Part shown: one piece after another, positions 27,229 through 40,000 of the stretch
Numbering within the stretch: position 1 is the stretch's first letter
Layout: each line of letters starts with the position of its first letter
Assembly: GCA_027625915.1 (NCBI GenBank)
Contig: JANTQA010000015.1
Location: 9,639,001 to 9,703,000, forward strand
Reading direction: 5' to 3'
DNA from: Anaeramoeba flamelloides
Lineage: Eukaryota > Metamonada > Anaeramoebidae
DNA length: 64,000 nucleotides
Notes under the pieces: model-generated
Told to the model about the DNA's origin: nothing
The model's input: the letters and a program-made list of their open reading frames with translations, nothing else
The model's database searches: none
Made by a program: the position numbers and the translations under genes

Positions 27229-29526
27229 ATTATCGTTATTATCGTTATTATCATTATTATTAATGTTGTTATTATTTTCATTATTATCGTTGTTATTGTT
27301 ATTTTCAATCTTTTTGTTTTTTTCATCATTATTATTTTCCTTCTCTTTATATAATTTTGTCAATAATTGATAAAACTGAATTTTTTTTTCATTTAATTTT
27401 AATAATTGTGAATAATTTAAATTTTTTGGTTTGAATTCTTTTTTAAAAACGGTTTCTGTTGGTGCAGGATTAATGATATTTATTTTAGATTGGTGTACAA
27501 TCCCAATGTTATTATTTAATTGACAAGTTAAAATACCATTTTGTGCTTTTTTAATTACAATTAACCATTGATTTTTTTTAAAGGTGAGCCAATTTATTTT
27601 TTTTGAAAAAAAATCTTCCATCGTTAGTGCCATTATTTTATTTTTAAAGTTATTAGATAGATTTTCTCGAGCCACTCTACTTCTCATGACCTTTTTCCAA
27701 GATTGTAATAAATTAATTGAATTTTCACACGTTCTTAATTTGGCGATAGTGTCACTAATTAGTTTATTATTATTGCCATCATTATTTGAGGATCTGATAT
27801 TTGTTAATAAATTCTGCAAATTGTTTTTACTAATTATTTGATGGTTTAAATTTTCCTTAATCCATTTATCTATTTCATAATATTTTTCATTTCGATTTAA
27901 TTGATTCCCATTATCCTTTGGGGCAGATAATAAGATTTGAAAGGTTTTACATATTTTAAACATTGAAAACCATCTTATTAATTCAGAGGTATGTAATGTC
28001 GCCAAAGATAATACTTTGCCTCTTTTAAATATTAACTCAAACTGTTCATATTTGACTTTATGTTTACCGGGTTTTTTTTTTTTTAAAGAATGTAATTGTC
28101 TTAAATCCCAGCCTTCAAATGGCTGTAATGATCGGTTTGTTTCGTAAATAAATAATCCATAGCTTTTGAAAATTATCCATCGTTTTTCAAATTTTGATCC
28201 CTTTCTTTCAACAAATAAAAATCCTCTTTGGAAAATTGGCAACGCCTTTCCCAATTTTTCGGTAATTTCAATTTCTTCCAATAAGTTTATTGCGTTTTCA
28301 GGGAATTGAAAGTTAGCATTTGATTTTTTTTGGATTTTATACTGAATTAATTGCGGTAGATTGACAGTTAATTTTCTTCTGCCCATTATTGAGCCTTTTC
28401 TTCTTTTATTCATTCCTCCTGATTTGGATCTCTTTTTTCGAGAATTATTGTCACTTTTATTGAGATTATTATTAGTACTTGGACTATTCTTATTATTATC
28501 CGGATTATTGTTTGTGGTGGTGTTGGTGGTGTTGGTGGTGGTGTTGTTTTTATTGCTATTTATATTGTCATTAACATTATTATTGATTTTTCTTTTCCGT
28601 TTTTCTTTTGATAGAAAGACTTTATCGTAATCATAAAGCGAAATAATTTCTAATTTTAAACTTGGGGCAATTCCAATTTGTTCTTCAGTTTCTACTTGTA
28701 AATATTGTTCATTAATTTTTTTCTTAATTAAAAACCATTGTCTTTTTTCAAATGATAATTGCTCTTGCTTTTCGGGATCTTTTTCGTTAGATAAAATGGA
28801 ATATGCTACTTCCTCTTGCTTCAAATTCGGGAAATATAACCTTGATTGATAAGACAATATTGTTTTTTTCACATATTCAAATTCGTTAACCGTTTCTAAA
28901 TAATATAGCCCTTGCAGGCATCGCAATAAATATGGATCATTTATATATTTATCTTTTTTGTTTTTTATAGTTTTGTTTAATTTTAACATTGGCAAGAGCA
29001 ATGTTGCATTTTTTTCTTCTTGAATTAAAGTTAGTTTTGCTTTTTTTTTTTCAATGATCCGATCAATTTGATCAATTAGTCGATCAGTTTTGATTTTTGT
29101 AATTTCGCATGATAGCAATGGAATAGGTTCGCAAATGGCATACAAGTTTTCAATAAAATCTAGGACTTCAAACCATTCATTAAATATTTGCCTTGATTTG
29201 GAATGTAAAATTAAATTATTTCCATCTTTTGTTTTGATTTCAAAAGAAGATGTTTTGTTTACTTTGGGTTCTGCATTCGTTACCGTCTTGAAATTATTCA
29301 AATCAAAAACTAACCTTGGCTCGTTTTGTTGCTTGGAACTAAAGATAAATAAATGAAAATCACTTAAGTGGAAGATTTCTTCTTTTTCTTCTTTTATTAT
29401 ATCAGTTTTTTTATTAAACTGTTCAAGTAAATCTAATAAATTGATATTTAAATTTTTGAAAAAATATTTTTCCGTTTCATTGTTTTGGGTTTTGGAATAT
29501 TCTTCAGTTGTTGAATATACTTCTAT
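22783..29526 (-). CDS. Ras GTPase-activating protein with multiple PH domains (5' exon missing)
   Basis: The C-terminus (about 23790 down to 22900) is a RasGAP domain. It has the arginine-finger segment LFRGNCPASKML and the FLR-type helix FIFLRFLCPSIVVPE, so it should stimulate GTP hydrolysis by a Ras-like GTPase at membranes. Upstream lie about six PH-like segments. The clearest are near 27930-28240 (GFLFVERKGSKFEKRWIIF), 26700-27030, 25720-26035 (FSGYLFKQSKK) and 24530-24900; weaker ones are near 26290-26520 and at the N-terminus. The frame continues upstream of the first nominal start (a TTG at 29299-29301) to a stop at 29527. That extension contains the missing first half of the N-terminal PH domain (HLSDFHLFIF) but no ATG. 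A further exon must lie upstream, with a possible acceptor near 29525. Long Asn runs and an Asp/Val repeat interrupt the linkers. Confidence 0.9.
24125..24165. repeat. ACATCC hexamer repeat in the RasGAP gene
   Basis: Tandem ACATCC/ACATTC units on the + strand are read on the - strand as alternating Asp-Val and Asn-Val. The tract is in frame and lies in a linker before the RasGAP domain. Confidence 0.85.
27118..27305. repeat. GTT/ATT trinucleotide microsatellite coding poly-Asn
   Basis: A GTT/ATT repeat on the + strand, with a long pure GTT core near 27170-27228, is read as polyasparagine on the - strand in a linker of the RasGAP gene. The mixed AAC/AAT codons show that part of it is old and part recently expanded. 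Confidence 0.9.
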
Positions 29527-29894
29527 TCATTTCAATTACATTTTTTTTTTTTTTTTATTGTTGAAAAAGAAAACAGTTAAAGAAAGAATCCAAAATAAAT
29601 TATTGTCTCAAAAAATTAAAAAATAAAAAAAAATGTATTTATTTTGAAAGTATACAAAATATTTTTCTCCTGATAAGAATTTGACTTGATAAATCTGAAA
29701 AAAACAGGAGTTGATTTAAAAATTAATTAAAAGTTAGATCTTTTATTTTTATTACTTTTTTCAAGCCATAGAATTTTTTCTTTTTTTTATTTTTTCATTT
29801 TTTTATTTTTTTTTTTCATTTTTTCATTTGTAAAGTTTTACTGATAAGATTATGAAGAACTTGATTCAAAAAATTCATGTATATATATATATAT

Positions 29895-30430
29895 AAACTT
29901 TGTTTGTGTCAAAGAGGAAACAATTTTTTTTTCAAATATCAATTATTTTATATAATTGACCTTTGAAGATTAAATAAAAAATAAGTCGAATAATATACAT
30001 CAAAGAATAGTTGATATCCGTATATGAAGTGAATCTAATCAATCAATATATTTTCTAAAAAATGGAAAAACTAAAAATTCTTTGGGTAACAATTAAGAAA
30101 AAAAACAATCTTCATTTTTGTCTTCCTATTGAAGATCAAATAAAATCCCAATAGAAATAAATATGATTTCTCTGAAATCATTTACACTGTTTTAGTAACA
30201 TAAAAATAACACGTTTTTATTGGGTGATTTGAGATCTTGTGAATAAAAAAAAAAAAAAAAAATTGAATTACGTATAAAAAAAAATCGAGAAGAAAAAAAT
30301 AAAAATGTGAAAAAAATATTTCAAAGCCAAAAAATGATTTCAATTTTGAAATTTCCAAAATAAATTTTTTCTTTGATTAAAATTAAAAGTTTTAAACACA
30401 GATAATTCATTCATTACAACTAGTCCTCTT
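29895..30430 (+). repeat. Dispersed repeat family A, copy 1
   Basis: Diverged sequence of roughly 350-500 bp, shared with 39485-40000 (same strand) and 41560-41935 (opposite strand). Shared landmarks are TTTTTTCAAATATC near the start, GTTGATATCC or ATTGATATTC in the middle, and TTGAAGATCAAATAAAAT later. It is non-coding and its boundaries are approximate. Confidence 0.7.
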
Positions 30431-31765
30431 TGACTGGAAAATGGTTTATATCAGGAATTTATTATAAATTTATTATTGTGATTCATCCTTGTCAACTGTA
30501 AACTATTTTTATTGTAAAATCTAGCAATATCACAAAAAGGATTTAAAGTGTTTTTATTTTTAAATTCTGTAATGTTTTTTTTTGAATATTTTCTTTACAT
30601 TCTTGTTTTTAAAAAAAGAAATATCAAGTGGAATATATTATAGAAACCAAAATGAGAGATTAAATGCTCTTTATTAAGAATAAAAAAAAAAAAAATCTTT
30701 CAAATTGTTATATTTCCAGTGCTTTTTGGTAGTGGATAGTCTTTAAAAGAAATACACACTTAACATCAAAGTAAAAAAAAAAACAATTATTATGACACTG
30801 TTGGTAGTTGATACATGGTATTTGAAATTTAAATGGGATAAATTTTCATCTGATTATCGTTTTATCAATTCTGAAATATTCCTCTCGTTTGGGATTCTTG
30901 GTTCGCCCAAAAAAAAAAAAGATATAACATCAAAAATGGCCAACCAATTTGACAAAAAAAAAGAACAAAACAATAAATATAGATCACAGATTCCAATCTG
31001 TTTCTTTGATTAAAAAATGGAAAAGAAAAAATAGGAAATGTAGCGAAAATTAATTCCCGTTTATTATTCAAATATCAGTATGTTAATACTTTCAACCGTT
31101 TGGAAATGTTAACATCTTTAAAATTAGCATTATATTCCAATAATTAGATAAAATACACTTTAATTTTTTTTTTTTATTTTTTGAATGTTCCAACAAAATT
31201 CAATAAATTTCTCTTTGGGTTAATAAAAAAAAAATCCTCAATATCCAATTTAGAAATCTTCCTTCCATTACGTTATTTTGTTTTGTTGTTTATTTAGCTT
31301 TTTTTTTCTACTCAAAAAACACTTTAAAAATAATTTGTAACCACTTCCAAAATAATACCAAAAAAACAACATTATGTCAATTGCAGTATTTTGTTTTTAC
31401 TCAACCCAAAATTTTGGAAAATAACTAAAAATCACGCTTGAAGTGGTTTAGTTATGTAAACTCATCACATATAACGATTTAATCTCAAAATTAACAAAAA
31501 AAACTACAAAAAATCACACATCTTTGACCAAGTTTTTCACTTTTACAAAACTATTCCCCTTTAAAAGTGTTGGGAAGTGTTTTAAATTTTTGTAAATTGC
31601 CTGAAAGTGTTTGGAAATTGTTTGAAAAGACTCAAAACTTGATAAATGTCATGATATTTTTTTGTAGTGTAAAAATTAATGTTAACTTTTTTCAAAAGTA
31701 AAAGCAAGTTTTGACAATGATCTTGTAATAAAAAGTAAGTGTTTAGAAAAAATTGGGTTTTCGTT
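30431..31765. other. Intergenic region, nothing recognised
   Basis: AT-rich sequence with homopolymer runs. Short frames near 30790-31070 and 31580-31875 show no family resemblance, and I do not call them. A cluster of AAGTGTT-like words occurs at 31565-31620. Confidence 0.5.
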
Positions 31766-33597
31766 TTATTTTTCTTTTGGTTGGTGAGGCTTTGTAACTG
31801 TTTTGGTGTTTTTCTTTTCGAATTCTTTTTGATTTTTAAGGACAAAAGGGAATAGAAAATTGCTTTTTTTTTCAATTTTAATTCGAAGGAACTTTCCTAT
31901 TGGATAAATTTTTTGAAACCATTCAACACATCTCATCCCAATGCACTCCGAGGGTGAATATAACCCATGGGTGTAACCTTTTAAGGTAATTTTTTTCAAA
32001 ACATGAATTTAATTTAAAGAAAAGGGTCTGACAAATTTTCAAATGTAAAAAAATAAAAAATTCAGAAAAAAAAATTCCTTTCTTAAGGAATTAAAAGTAA
32101 TCTAACTGTTGAGAGAAAAATGTTGGACACAGAAAAATGGTTGGACACCATTTTTAATTGGGAACATTAGTAAAATTGAAAATCAAATCCTATTGATAAC
32201 TAGGCGACTTTTATATAAATCCAGGTTTAAAGGTGTTACAAGTTCATTAATCTGTGGTGTGTGTAGAATACTCATTTGAATGGTTGACAACTAAAGTAGA
32301 TCATGCTATTTTAACAAAAATCCCTAGTTTTAGTAAAGTTTACTATTAATTATGAAAATGGTAATTTTTAAACTTGCTTTAGGTTATAAGAGATAAGCTT
32401 TTGAAAAAGTAGAATCACACTAATCGTTATTCTAATAAGTAGATTATTGTTATTTTCTTTTAGTTATTTCACAAACGATTGAAATTAAAAAGAATTTTCA
32501 GTAAGGTTCCCAATTAAAATTGCTGTCCAACCATTTTTCTGTGTCCAACATTTTTCTCTCAACAGTAAGTCCGATTGTGTCAACAAAAAAAAAAAAGGAA
32601 ACTTTGGGTTTTTAGGGTGAAAGAAAAAATTAGAAAAATCAGTAAAAAGCAAAAAAAAAAAACAAACAAAAAGGAAACAAAGACATCGAAAAAAAAAAAA
32701 TTAAAAAAAGAACATACTTTTTGAATCTTCGATTAGGAAGTCTTCTGTTAACAACCCCTTGTCAAGAGGAGACACTTCAATTTGTGAAACAAAATTGGGA
32801 ACGAATTTGCCAGAGTTGGTATAAGACGATCCAAACCAGATGTTGGGATCGGAATATTCCTGAACAGCAATTAAATCATATTTTTCAAGTACCAAATAAT
32901 TTTCGTTCTGAGCCTTTTGGTTTACATTTGTCTTTTCTGTTTGGTTGACAATAACTGTGAATTGTGATCCTTTTTGCTTTTGCTGGAAGAGCAAATACAA
33001 TTTAAACTTCATAATGGCGATCCACTGTTGAAGGTTTTCAAAAAAGGGGGTTATGAGCACGAGACTTGACAGTATCAGTTTGTTGTGCTTTTTGTTGCTC
33101 CTCGAATTGAGTTCCCTTTTCAGCGTTTGTTTTTTTTGCAGGATATTTTCATACATCCGATCAAAAAGGCTCAGGGTGCTCTTCACAAAGCCGTAGTCGC
33201 CAAAGCGCACCTTTCGTTTCACAAAATGCCTCAGCACAATACAGGATCGTAGCAAATAAATCCAGTCCAACAGCTCCCATTTGGATTCTGCGCGCAGAAC
33301 CAGGATTTGGTGTGGTAACAGGATTGAAAAGCAGAACTCATGCTTTTCATAGAGCGAGGACACGTCTTGAACTTCAATAATTTGAGAAAGAAGGATTCTG
33401 TTGATCGGATCTGTTTCAATGGTAATCTTTGATGTCGAATAGAATTTGAGTTCGTTCCCAACCAAATACAGATACCGTTTGTTCCATTTAGTTTTGTTCA
33501 TTTTATAAAGCCAATTCGCCTTGTAAAATGGGAAACCTGGAACCCTTTTTGGGATGGTGATTTGTGTTTTTGACAGCTTTGGTTTTGTTTGAGACAT
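31766..33597 (-). CDS. PH and SH3-like domain protein, probably two exons
   Basis: The first exon (33597 down to 32718) starts at ATG. It encodes a PH domain (about residues 25-125; NWLYKMNKTKWNKRYLYLVG at its start, ending near ESKWELLDWIYLLRS), a helical middle, and a C-terminal SH3-like fold. That fold has the elements ALYDL-like YDLIAV, IWFG and GKFVPNFVSQIE. It should bind phosphoinositides and proline-rich partners. A clean donor GTATGT occurs at 32717 just before the frame stops. A second exon at 31977-31766 joins in phase (GT after an AAAAG acceptor) and gives about 70 more residues, including YTHGLYSPSECIGMRCVEWF. The acceptor lacks a strong pyrimidine tract, so that exon is a proposal. 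The 740-bp intron would contain a transposon. Confidence 0.72.
32106..32565. mobile_element. 460-bp MITE with long terminal inverted repeats
   Basis: The ends are identical inverted copies for 42 bp (starting CTGTTGAGAGAAAAATG), then similar for about 20 more. Each arm carries two TTGGACA words. The flanks are TAA on both sides (32103-32105 and 32566-32568), or TA with one unpaired base. There is no coding capacity. TAA flanks would suit PIF/Harbinger, while the TTGGACAC words recall Tc1/mariner, so the superfamily is left open. It lies in the proposed intron of the PH/SH3 gene. Confidence 0.85.
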
Positions 33598-35244
33598 GTT
33601 GAGTATTCCAAATCAAAACTCTCTGAAAGAAATGAAAAAAATTGAAAATTATTTTCTTCAACTTATTCTCTTGTTGGAGATGTTTTTGTTGTTTCTATCG
33701 ACAGTTTGAATTAAAGTTCACCTTTTTGTACAAAATTTCGAAAAATACACATTTTTTTCGTAATACAATGATTCAAAAATGCTGTTGGGTGTTATTGGAA
33801 AATATTGTGCCTTGGTTTGGTTTAACAAGAGGTTTCTTGTGGTTATTTGTTTTTTTGTCAAAAAAAAAAAAAAATTTAATCTTAAATGTCAAAGTGAATA
33901 TTTGAGAAAAAGTTTTTTTGGGATTATGTATCTTTCCTTTTGGTTCAAAATTACTACTTTTTTTATTATGTTGAACGCAGAGGTGTTTGTCTAAAAAAAA
34001 CTTGTGAAAAATTAATTCCAGTTAAGTAAATAAAAAACTTTCAAAGAAAAATCCAGAGGAATTTTTTATTTCGACTGATTTTTATTTGTTACGAATGATT
34101 CAAAAACTGGCTAGAAATGTTAGGTTCACTTTGAGTTGTTAGCTTTTTTTTTAGTAAGGGTATAAATTGTATTTTTTTCTTTCAAGTTAAACTAAATTTT
34201 TTGTTGGTGTCTCTCTGTCTTCTTTCTAGATTTGTAAAGAGTGATTCACTGTTATGATCCAATGATATATCATAGATTGTGGTAGGAGTATGTGGATACG
34301 TGTGGCTATTAATGAGGTAAATTGTGTTCCTGTACCCAATTTTCCTTTAATTAAATGTCTTGTCTTTTTGCTTTTTCTCAATAGGCTACAAATTCCAATC
34401 TTTACTTGTTAGAATATACTTTTTGTAAAGAAAAATAAGGAATACAAAAGGTTTTCCTATTTGTTGTGTAAACACCAGTATTGAATTAGTTAAAATTGAG
34501 AAAGTTATCATTTATTCCTACGCTTTGTGGGTATTATTTCAACTGAAAGATCACAATTCATATTATCATTTTGATCTTTTTGGAATTTAATAAAAGAAAT
34601 TTGTTCAATAAATGGTAAAATAATTTCACTTCATTTTCATTTTTCTTGTGTTTAGTACGGCCAGATATTTCAACCAACTTGTATGAAATTCCAATTTGTA
34701 AAATAAAAATAAGGAACATGTGGTTATTTCTTGTTCAAAAACCAGTAAAGTATTTAATATGTTGTTATTTTTTTTAATACTAAGTTTTTCAATGAGATAA
34801 AGTAAATATCTGAATGGAGTTTTATAAACCATGCCTAATCTTAAATTAATATAGAGTTAAAGAAACTATTTAAGAAAAAAATAATGTCTATAGAAAACAA
34901 TTGTTTTTTTTTTTTTTTTTTTATAATTTTTTATATACTTTTCAGAAAAAATTATTATTTTTTTATTTTATTCTTTAAGGCAGGAATTAATAATCCCACT
35001 TATTTACTGTTAGTTTTTTTTTAAATTTGAGAAACAAAAAGAAAATTTAATAAATTCTCTTTATTTCCCAAATTCCTAAATTTTTATTTAGAAATTTTTA
35101 TAAAAGACTCAAAAATTAGTCTATTACCTACTACGGCCAATAAATATATTGAATTTTTTTTTATAATAATATTAAAAATATTATTATTTTTTAATATATT
35201 AGATATATTAATTTTTTTAATTCAGATATATTAATTTTTTTGAT

Positions 35245-35460
35245 TATTTTCATAGGATGGGCAGTTCCAGAGAAAATGATACAAATCTTCAATGATATCT
35301 ATTTTTTTTTTTGATTTTGGGCATAATATGCAAAATTTGGATTTATCTTTGTTCATAATATATATATATATATATCTGTTTAGATAATTTGTAAAATTTC
35401 TGAGTTTTCAAATTGAAGTAGAGCCCTTCCATTTTAAATCTCTTTTGTCCTAGATTTTTA
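35245..35460 (+). repeat. Dispersed repeat family B, copy 1
   Basis: This copy is similar to 52870-53085 in the same orientation. Shared landmarks are GAGAAAATGAT against AAGAAAATGAT, TAGATAATTTGT against TAAATAATTTGT, and CCCTTCCATTTTAAA in both. It is diverged and non-coding, with approximate boundaries. Confidence 0.6.
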
Positions 35461-35462
35461 AG

Positions 35463-35517
35463 AGTTCAAAAGAATAAACGAAACTCAAAGATTTTACTCA
35501 TTTCTATTAAATCCTGG
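35463..35517 (+). repeat. Palindromic repeat, copy near 35.5 kb
   Basis: Imperfect palindrome: an arm like AGTTCAAAAGAATAAACGA, a short loop, then GATTTTACTCATTTCTATT and TCCTGG. It belongs to a family also seen near 40.2, 53.2, 61.8 and 62.1 kb. Confidence 0.6.
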
Positions 35518-36290
35518 CAAGCCTAACAACTTTCCAACTGGGGTTATTTTCTAGGTTTATAAAAAAGGAATTTGGGGGAATTTTTAATTTGATTATTGTG
35601 TTTTTTTCTTTCCTTGTTTTATACATAAAAGAATAAATTGAATAATACTGTTTATTGAATCAAAAATTAGATTTTTTTCATGTTTAAAATAATTATTATA
35701 ATTTTTTTAAAATTAAGGGAGATTTTTTAAACTGAGTTATTTTAGAACTTCGTGGTTTCATTTTTAAAGTCTATTTTTGTACATTACTTTCATTTTACAA
35801 ATAATAAGATTTCAATCTTCTTTTAGATAAAATAATTTTTTTTGAATAATTCCCAAATATGTTCGATTTTGAGCTTTACAAAAATGAGAAAAATGGATCA
35901 GACTTTTAAAAACAATAACTCACCTTGGAAAATCGTATTAAGAACTATGTTAGCTTTTCGTGATATTAATCAGATTTTTACTTTGTTTTGAAATTCCAAG
36001 ATGTGGTAAAATTTTTATGGTTTTGCTAGTAAATTTACTCCAAGATTTTTTTTAGTTTATTCCTTATTGACAAAAACCCAATTTCCAAAACTTTAAAATC
36101 GAGTTAATATTGGGATCAATGAGCGATTTGAAAAATTGAAAAATCATAGATCATTTGTGAATCACACACATCAAAAAAATCGACTTTTCCAAATTGTAAA
36201 AATAACCTTTTTCATTCTACTCCAAAACATTTTTCCCAAAAGAATTCCATTATTTAACCAAACCACATTATTTTTCTTTTTTTTCCCCTA

Positions 36291-37541
36291 ATGTCTTGTG
36301 GATTTAAGTCACTCTGTTTTAGTGAATTAGGCCAAGACTCCAAGCAGTTTGAGAGCACATTCAATCCTACAAACGTAGTCAAGATCACAGCCAAAGACTC
36401 ATCTGGTTTAAAGCTTGAGACTTTATCAAAACTCAAGAAAGGTGAAGAAGGTTGGACTGCAAACACTATTCTTTCTTCAGGTTTCAATGTTAAAGAACAA
36501 GCAAAGATCAGTGCATCTTATACCTCTGAAAAACGGGCTTTTATAAATGTTACTTCTTCACAAAAGTGGAGAGAAGATCTTGTTCTAAGCTTAATTGGTT
36601 TGTAATTATTTTCTTTTTTTTTTGTTTTTTATCCTTTTCTTTTTATCTTTCAAAACAATCAAGAAACAAAAGAAAAAAAAAATTTGTTCTTGATGGCCTT
36701 TCCTTGTTGGTCTTCTTCAAATCACTCATAAGGTAATTTCTGATTTTTTTGAGATCACAATTCTTTTTCAGAGGGAACACAAAATTTTAATAAAACTTTA
36801 TGTTAACACAAAAACAATTTTAGGATTATTTCCTCGAACCGATCAATTCTAATCCTGCCAATTCCTTGTTCTTGGGAAACTTTGTGTATAAATTTGATGA
36901 ATCAACCCGAGACCAAATGTCTTTTCTTTCTGAAAATTTTTAATTTCTGTTTTTACTTTTGTTGTCATTCTCTTTTTTTTTCCCCATTTTTAGCACGTAC
37001 CAAACCAATAACAATTATACCCTCAGTTGCATATGAAAATAAATCATTCACATTAGCAGCAACTGGAGATGCCGTTGATCATAAATTGACTATTTCAACT
37101 GGCAGTAGTTTTTCATCCTTTGGATTTGGTGCATTAATCCAAATGGATCTTCAAAAAAAAAATTTTTCTCATTCCATTGCAAAATTAGAATATAAAATCT
37201 CCCAAGACTTTGTTCTTATTTCGGCTGTGAAGGAATTAGGAAAAAATTTTGATTTCTCTCTTTGGACAAAAATAAGTCCAAGTCTTTCAATCTCTTTACA
37301 AGCTTCTCTTGAAGTGCCAACAAAAAAAATAGAACTCCAAGGTTTACTAGCAAGTTCAATTAATAAAAAAACAAAACTCAGCGCAGGATTCCATTCTTCT
37401 GGAAAAATTGGCCTTTCAATTTCGGTACAGGTCTATGATCATATAGAGCTTTCATTTACTGGGCTCTTTGATGTCTTCCAAGCTCGGGATTTTTCAACAC
37501 ATAAATTTGGTATGGGTTTAAATATTAATACATTATATTAA
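36291..37541 (+). CDS. VDAC: VDAC/mitochondrial porin (porin_3 family)
   Basis: There are two exons, 36291-36597 and 36994-37541, separated by a 396-bp intron with donor GTTTGT and acceptor TTTTTAG. The phases join cleanly (G plus CA gives Ala), for about 284 residues against 283 in typical VDAC. The N-terminus has the family pattern FSELGQDSKQFESTF for the inner helix, followed by GLKLETLSKLKKGEEGWTAN. Alternating beta strands fill the rest. The C-terminus ends FSTHKFGMGLNINTLY, the VDAC beta-signal for SAM-dependent insertion. The product should be the outer-membrane metabolite channel of the mitochondrion or a related organelle. Sequence divergence is high, and Tom40 of the same fold is the main alternative; the length and ends favour VDAC. 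Confidence 0.85.
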
Positions 37542-39484
37542 TTTGTTGATTGATCAGACAATTGGTCGATCAATTGATCAATTGTGTTATTGGTTATTTA
37601 ACAGTCGATTAATTTATTTTAATTCATATTGTTTTTTTCGTATAATATTATTTTTTAATTTATTTATTTAATAATTTGGATTATTGGAAAATTTTTAAAA
37701 AAATTTAAAATAAGCAAATAAATAGATTAACCTTTATTTGTTTTTAAAATTATTCATATTGCTTTTTTTGTAACAAAAACGATCATTACCAAAGAAAATT
37801 TCGATTTTTTTTTTAGTTTGTCTTAATTTCTGCTATTTTTAGCTAATTTAAATATTCTCTATATAAAAAAAAAAAAAATTATTTTTTATTTTTATTGATC
37901 AGGAAGTGTAAATTACACTCTGAGTGTCCTTTTACTTAAATCCCCTTTCAGGAATTTAAACGTAAATTCATAGATTCAAAAAAAAATTATTTTATAACTA
38001 AATACTTTCGAAATAGTACAAAATATTAGATAAAGATATATTTTTTTGACAATTAATAAACTTTATTTTTTAAAATATTTAACAAGTATTTGACTTTTAA
38101 TTTGGAAAATTTTAACTGATTTATCAAGAGACAGAGTCTTGTTGATTTTATAGAAACTTTTAAAATTCGTTTTTGATAAATTGGATAATAGATTGGAAAG
38201 TTTTTCAGAAGAAAAAAGAAAAATCCTGATTTCTTACTTTTAAAAAACAATTAAGAAATTTTAAAAGTACTTTAATCAGCTATTTTGGGTTAAGAATAAA
38301 TTTTTGGTTTTAGGATCTTTGAAATATTTTGTTTAATAGTAAATTAAAATTAGTCATATTTTTATAAATATATGCTATTTGAAAATTTTAAATTAGGTCT
38401 TAAAATTTAAATATAGTTAATTTTTTTAAAAATATCGTTTTTATTTTTTTTTTTTTTACATTTTGATATTTTACTATTTTTTTATTCTGCATAAAAACAC
38501 ATTTTCTAGCATCTTACTTTGTTATATTGGGAATTTTTCATGAAAAGAAGACAGATTTCAAATATTCAATGTTCTTGTGATGATGCCATTTTTTAACTGG
38601 TTTGGGGGACCATTGGCTTTATTTAATAAAAAAAAATTCAAGTAGAATTCAAAGTTGACAATTGGGAAAAGAATAATTTGGTATAAAATTTCAAATTAAT
38701 TTTTTTAAAAGATAATTTTAGATTTTATTTTTATATTGAAATATTAACTGTCAATTTAAAAGGATATTATCTAATAGAATTGGTCAGGTAAAACAATCAG
38801 CATCATTTAGATAGAAAAGATCCAGTAAGAAAATAAATTTAATAGATGCATAGTGTATTTTTTATATTTATATATAAAAACTTTATTTCAGCCAAAGAGT
38901 CACTGTTGTGTTGAAGAAATAGAACTTATTACATGTGTTTTTACAATTATTCTCCACACAAAACAAATTTTCAATTTTTAGATCAAAATCATTTTTTCTT
39001 GTTTTGTTATTTTTTCTAATTTTGTTATTGATTTTTTCTAGTTTAGTATTTTTTTTTTTTTTTTTTTTTTTTGATTTTTTATTTTTCTTTTCTTTCTTTT
39101 TTTTTTATGAAAAAAATTCAAATTATAAAAAAAAAATGTTTAAAACTCCCAATTAACCTACAGAAAAGTGATCTTTTGTATGTTCTTTTAAAAATTCATA
39201 TATTTAAAATTTAAAAATCTAATTGTAAAATTTTTTAAATTATCAAAGAAACTGAGAAAAATAGTATGAAATATTCCAATAAAACGGTCCAAATGTTTTT
39301 TAAACATTTTTTTTTAATTTATAGTTTTTTGAGGTATTTATTTTTATGAATACCTATCCTAATCTTAATTTAATTATTTCTCTTATTTCTAAATAATTAT
39401 AGTTAAGTTTATTTTTAAAAAAAGTGACTTTTTAATTTGTTACAGTTTATTTGAGTGAAATTGAGTTTTTATATATTTTAAAAT

Positions 39485-40000
39485 TTTGCTTCAGAGAAAG
39501 ATCCCCAACATTTTTTTCAAATATCAATTATTTTTTATAAATGACCGATGAAGAAAACAATAAAAACTTAGTAAAATAGTATGCTTTAAAGGATAATTGA
39601 TATTCTGAATTTAGTAAAACTAATAAATAAATATATTTTCGTAAAAATTGAAAACCCCAAATTCTTGTAAAAAGTTGAAAAAAACAACAAACATTCATTC
39701 CTGTATCCAACTGAAGATCAAATAAAATTCAGATATACAATAATATCATTTATATACAACCATTTTATACATTTGAGTAACAATAGAATGGCACCTTTTT
39801 ACAAAGTTACTATTGATCTTGTAATAAAAAAATTTTTTCAAATGAATTAATTTTCAAAAATACAAAAATTGAAAAAAAAGTTAAAAAAGGAAAAATGTAA
39901 AAAAATAATTTCAATTTTGAAATTTAGAAAATCAATATTTTCTTATAATATCAATTAAATGTAATTAAACATGTCTAATTCATTAAAACTTGAGTATCTT
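39485..40000 (+). repeat. Dispersed repeat family A, copy 2
   Basis: Same strand as the copy at 29895. It shares TTTTTTTCAAATATCAATTA, the GATATTC region, CTGAAGATCAAATAAAAT, and a later TTTCAATTTTGAAATTT block. It is diverged and non-coding. Confidence 0.7.

Larger units (their letters stand above)
33598..36290. other. Intergenic region with dispersed repeats
   Basis: No gene is recognised in this stretch. It holds a family-B repeat and a palindromic repeat, listed separately, plus a short TA microsatellite near 35358-35375. The short apparent frames are T-rich shadows. Confidence 0.5.

Noticed and set aside
27070-27370. Open frames of Val/Ile, Leu/Ser and Thr/Ile repeats
   Set aside because: They are other frames of the poly-Asn microsatellite inside the RasGAP gene.
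34200-34330. Exon-like segment between CTTTCTAG and GAGGTAAATT
   Set aside because: All three frames have early stops, and no RNA family is recognised.
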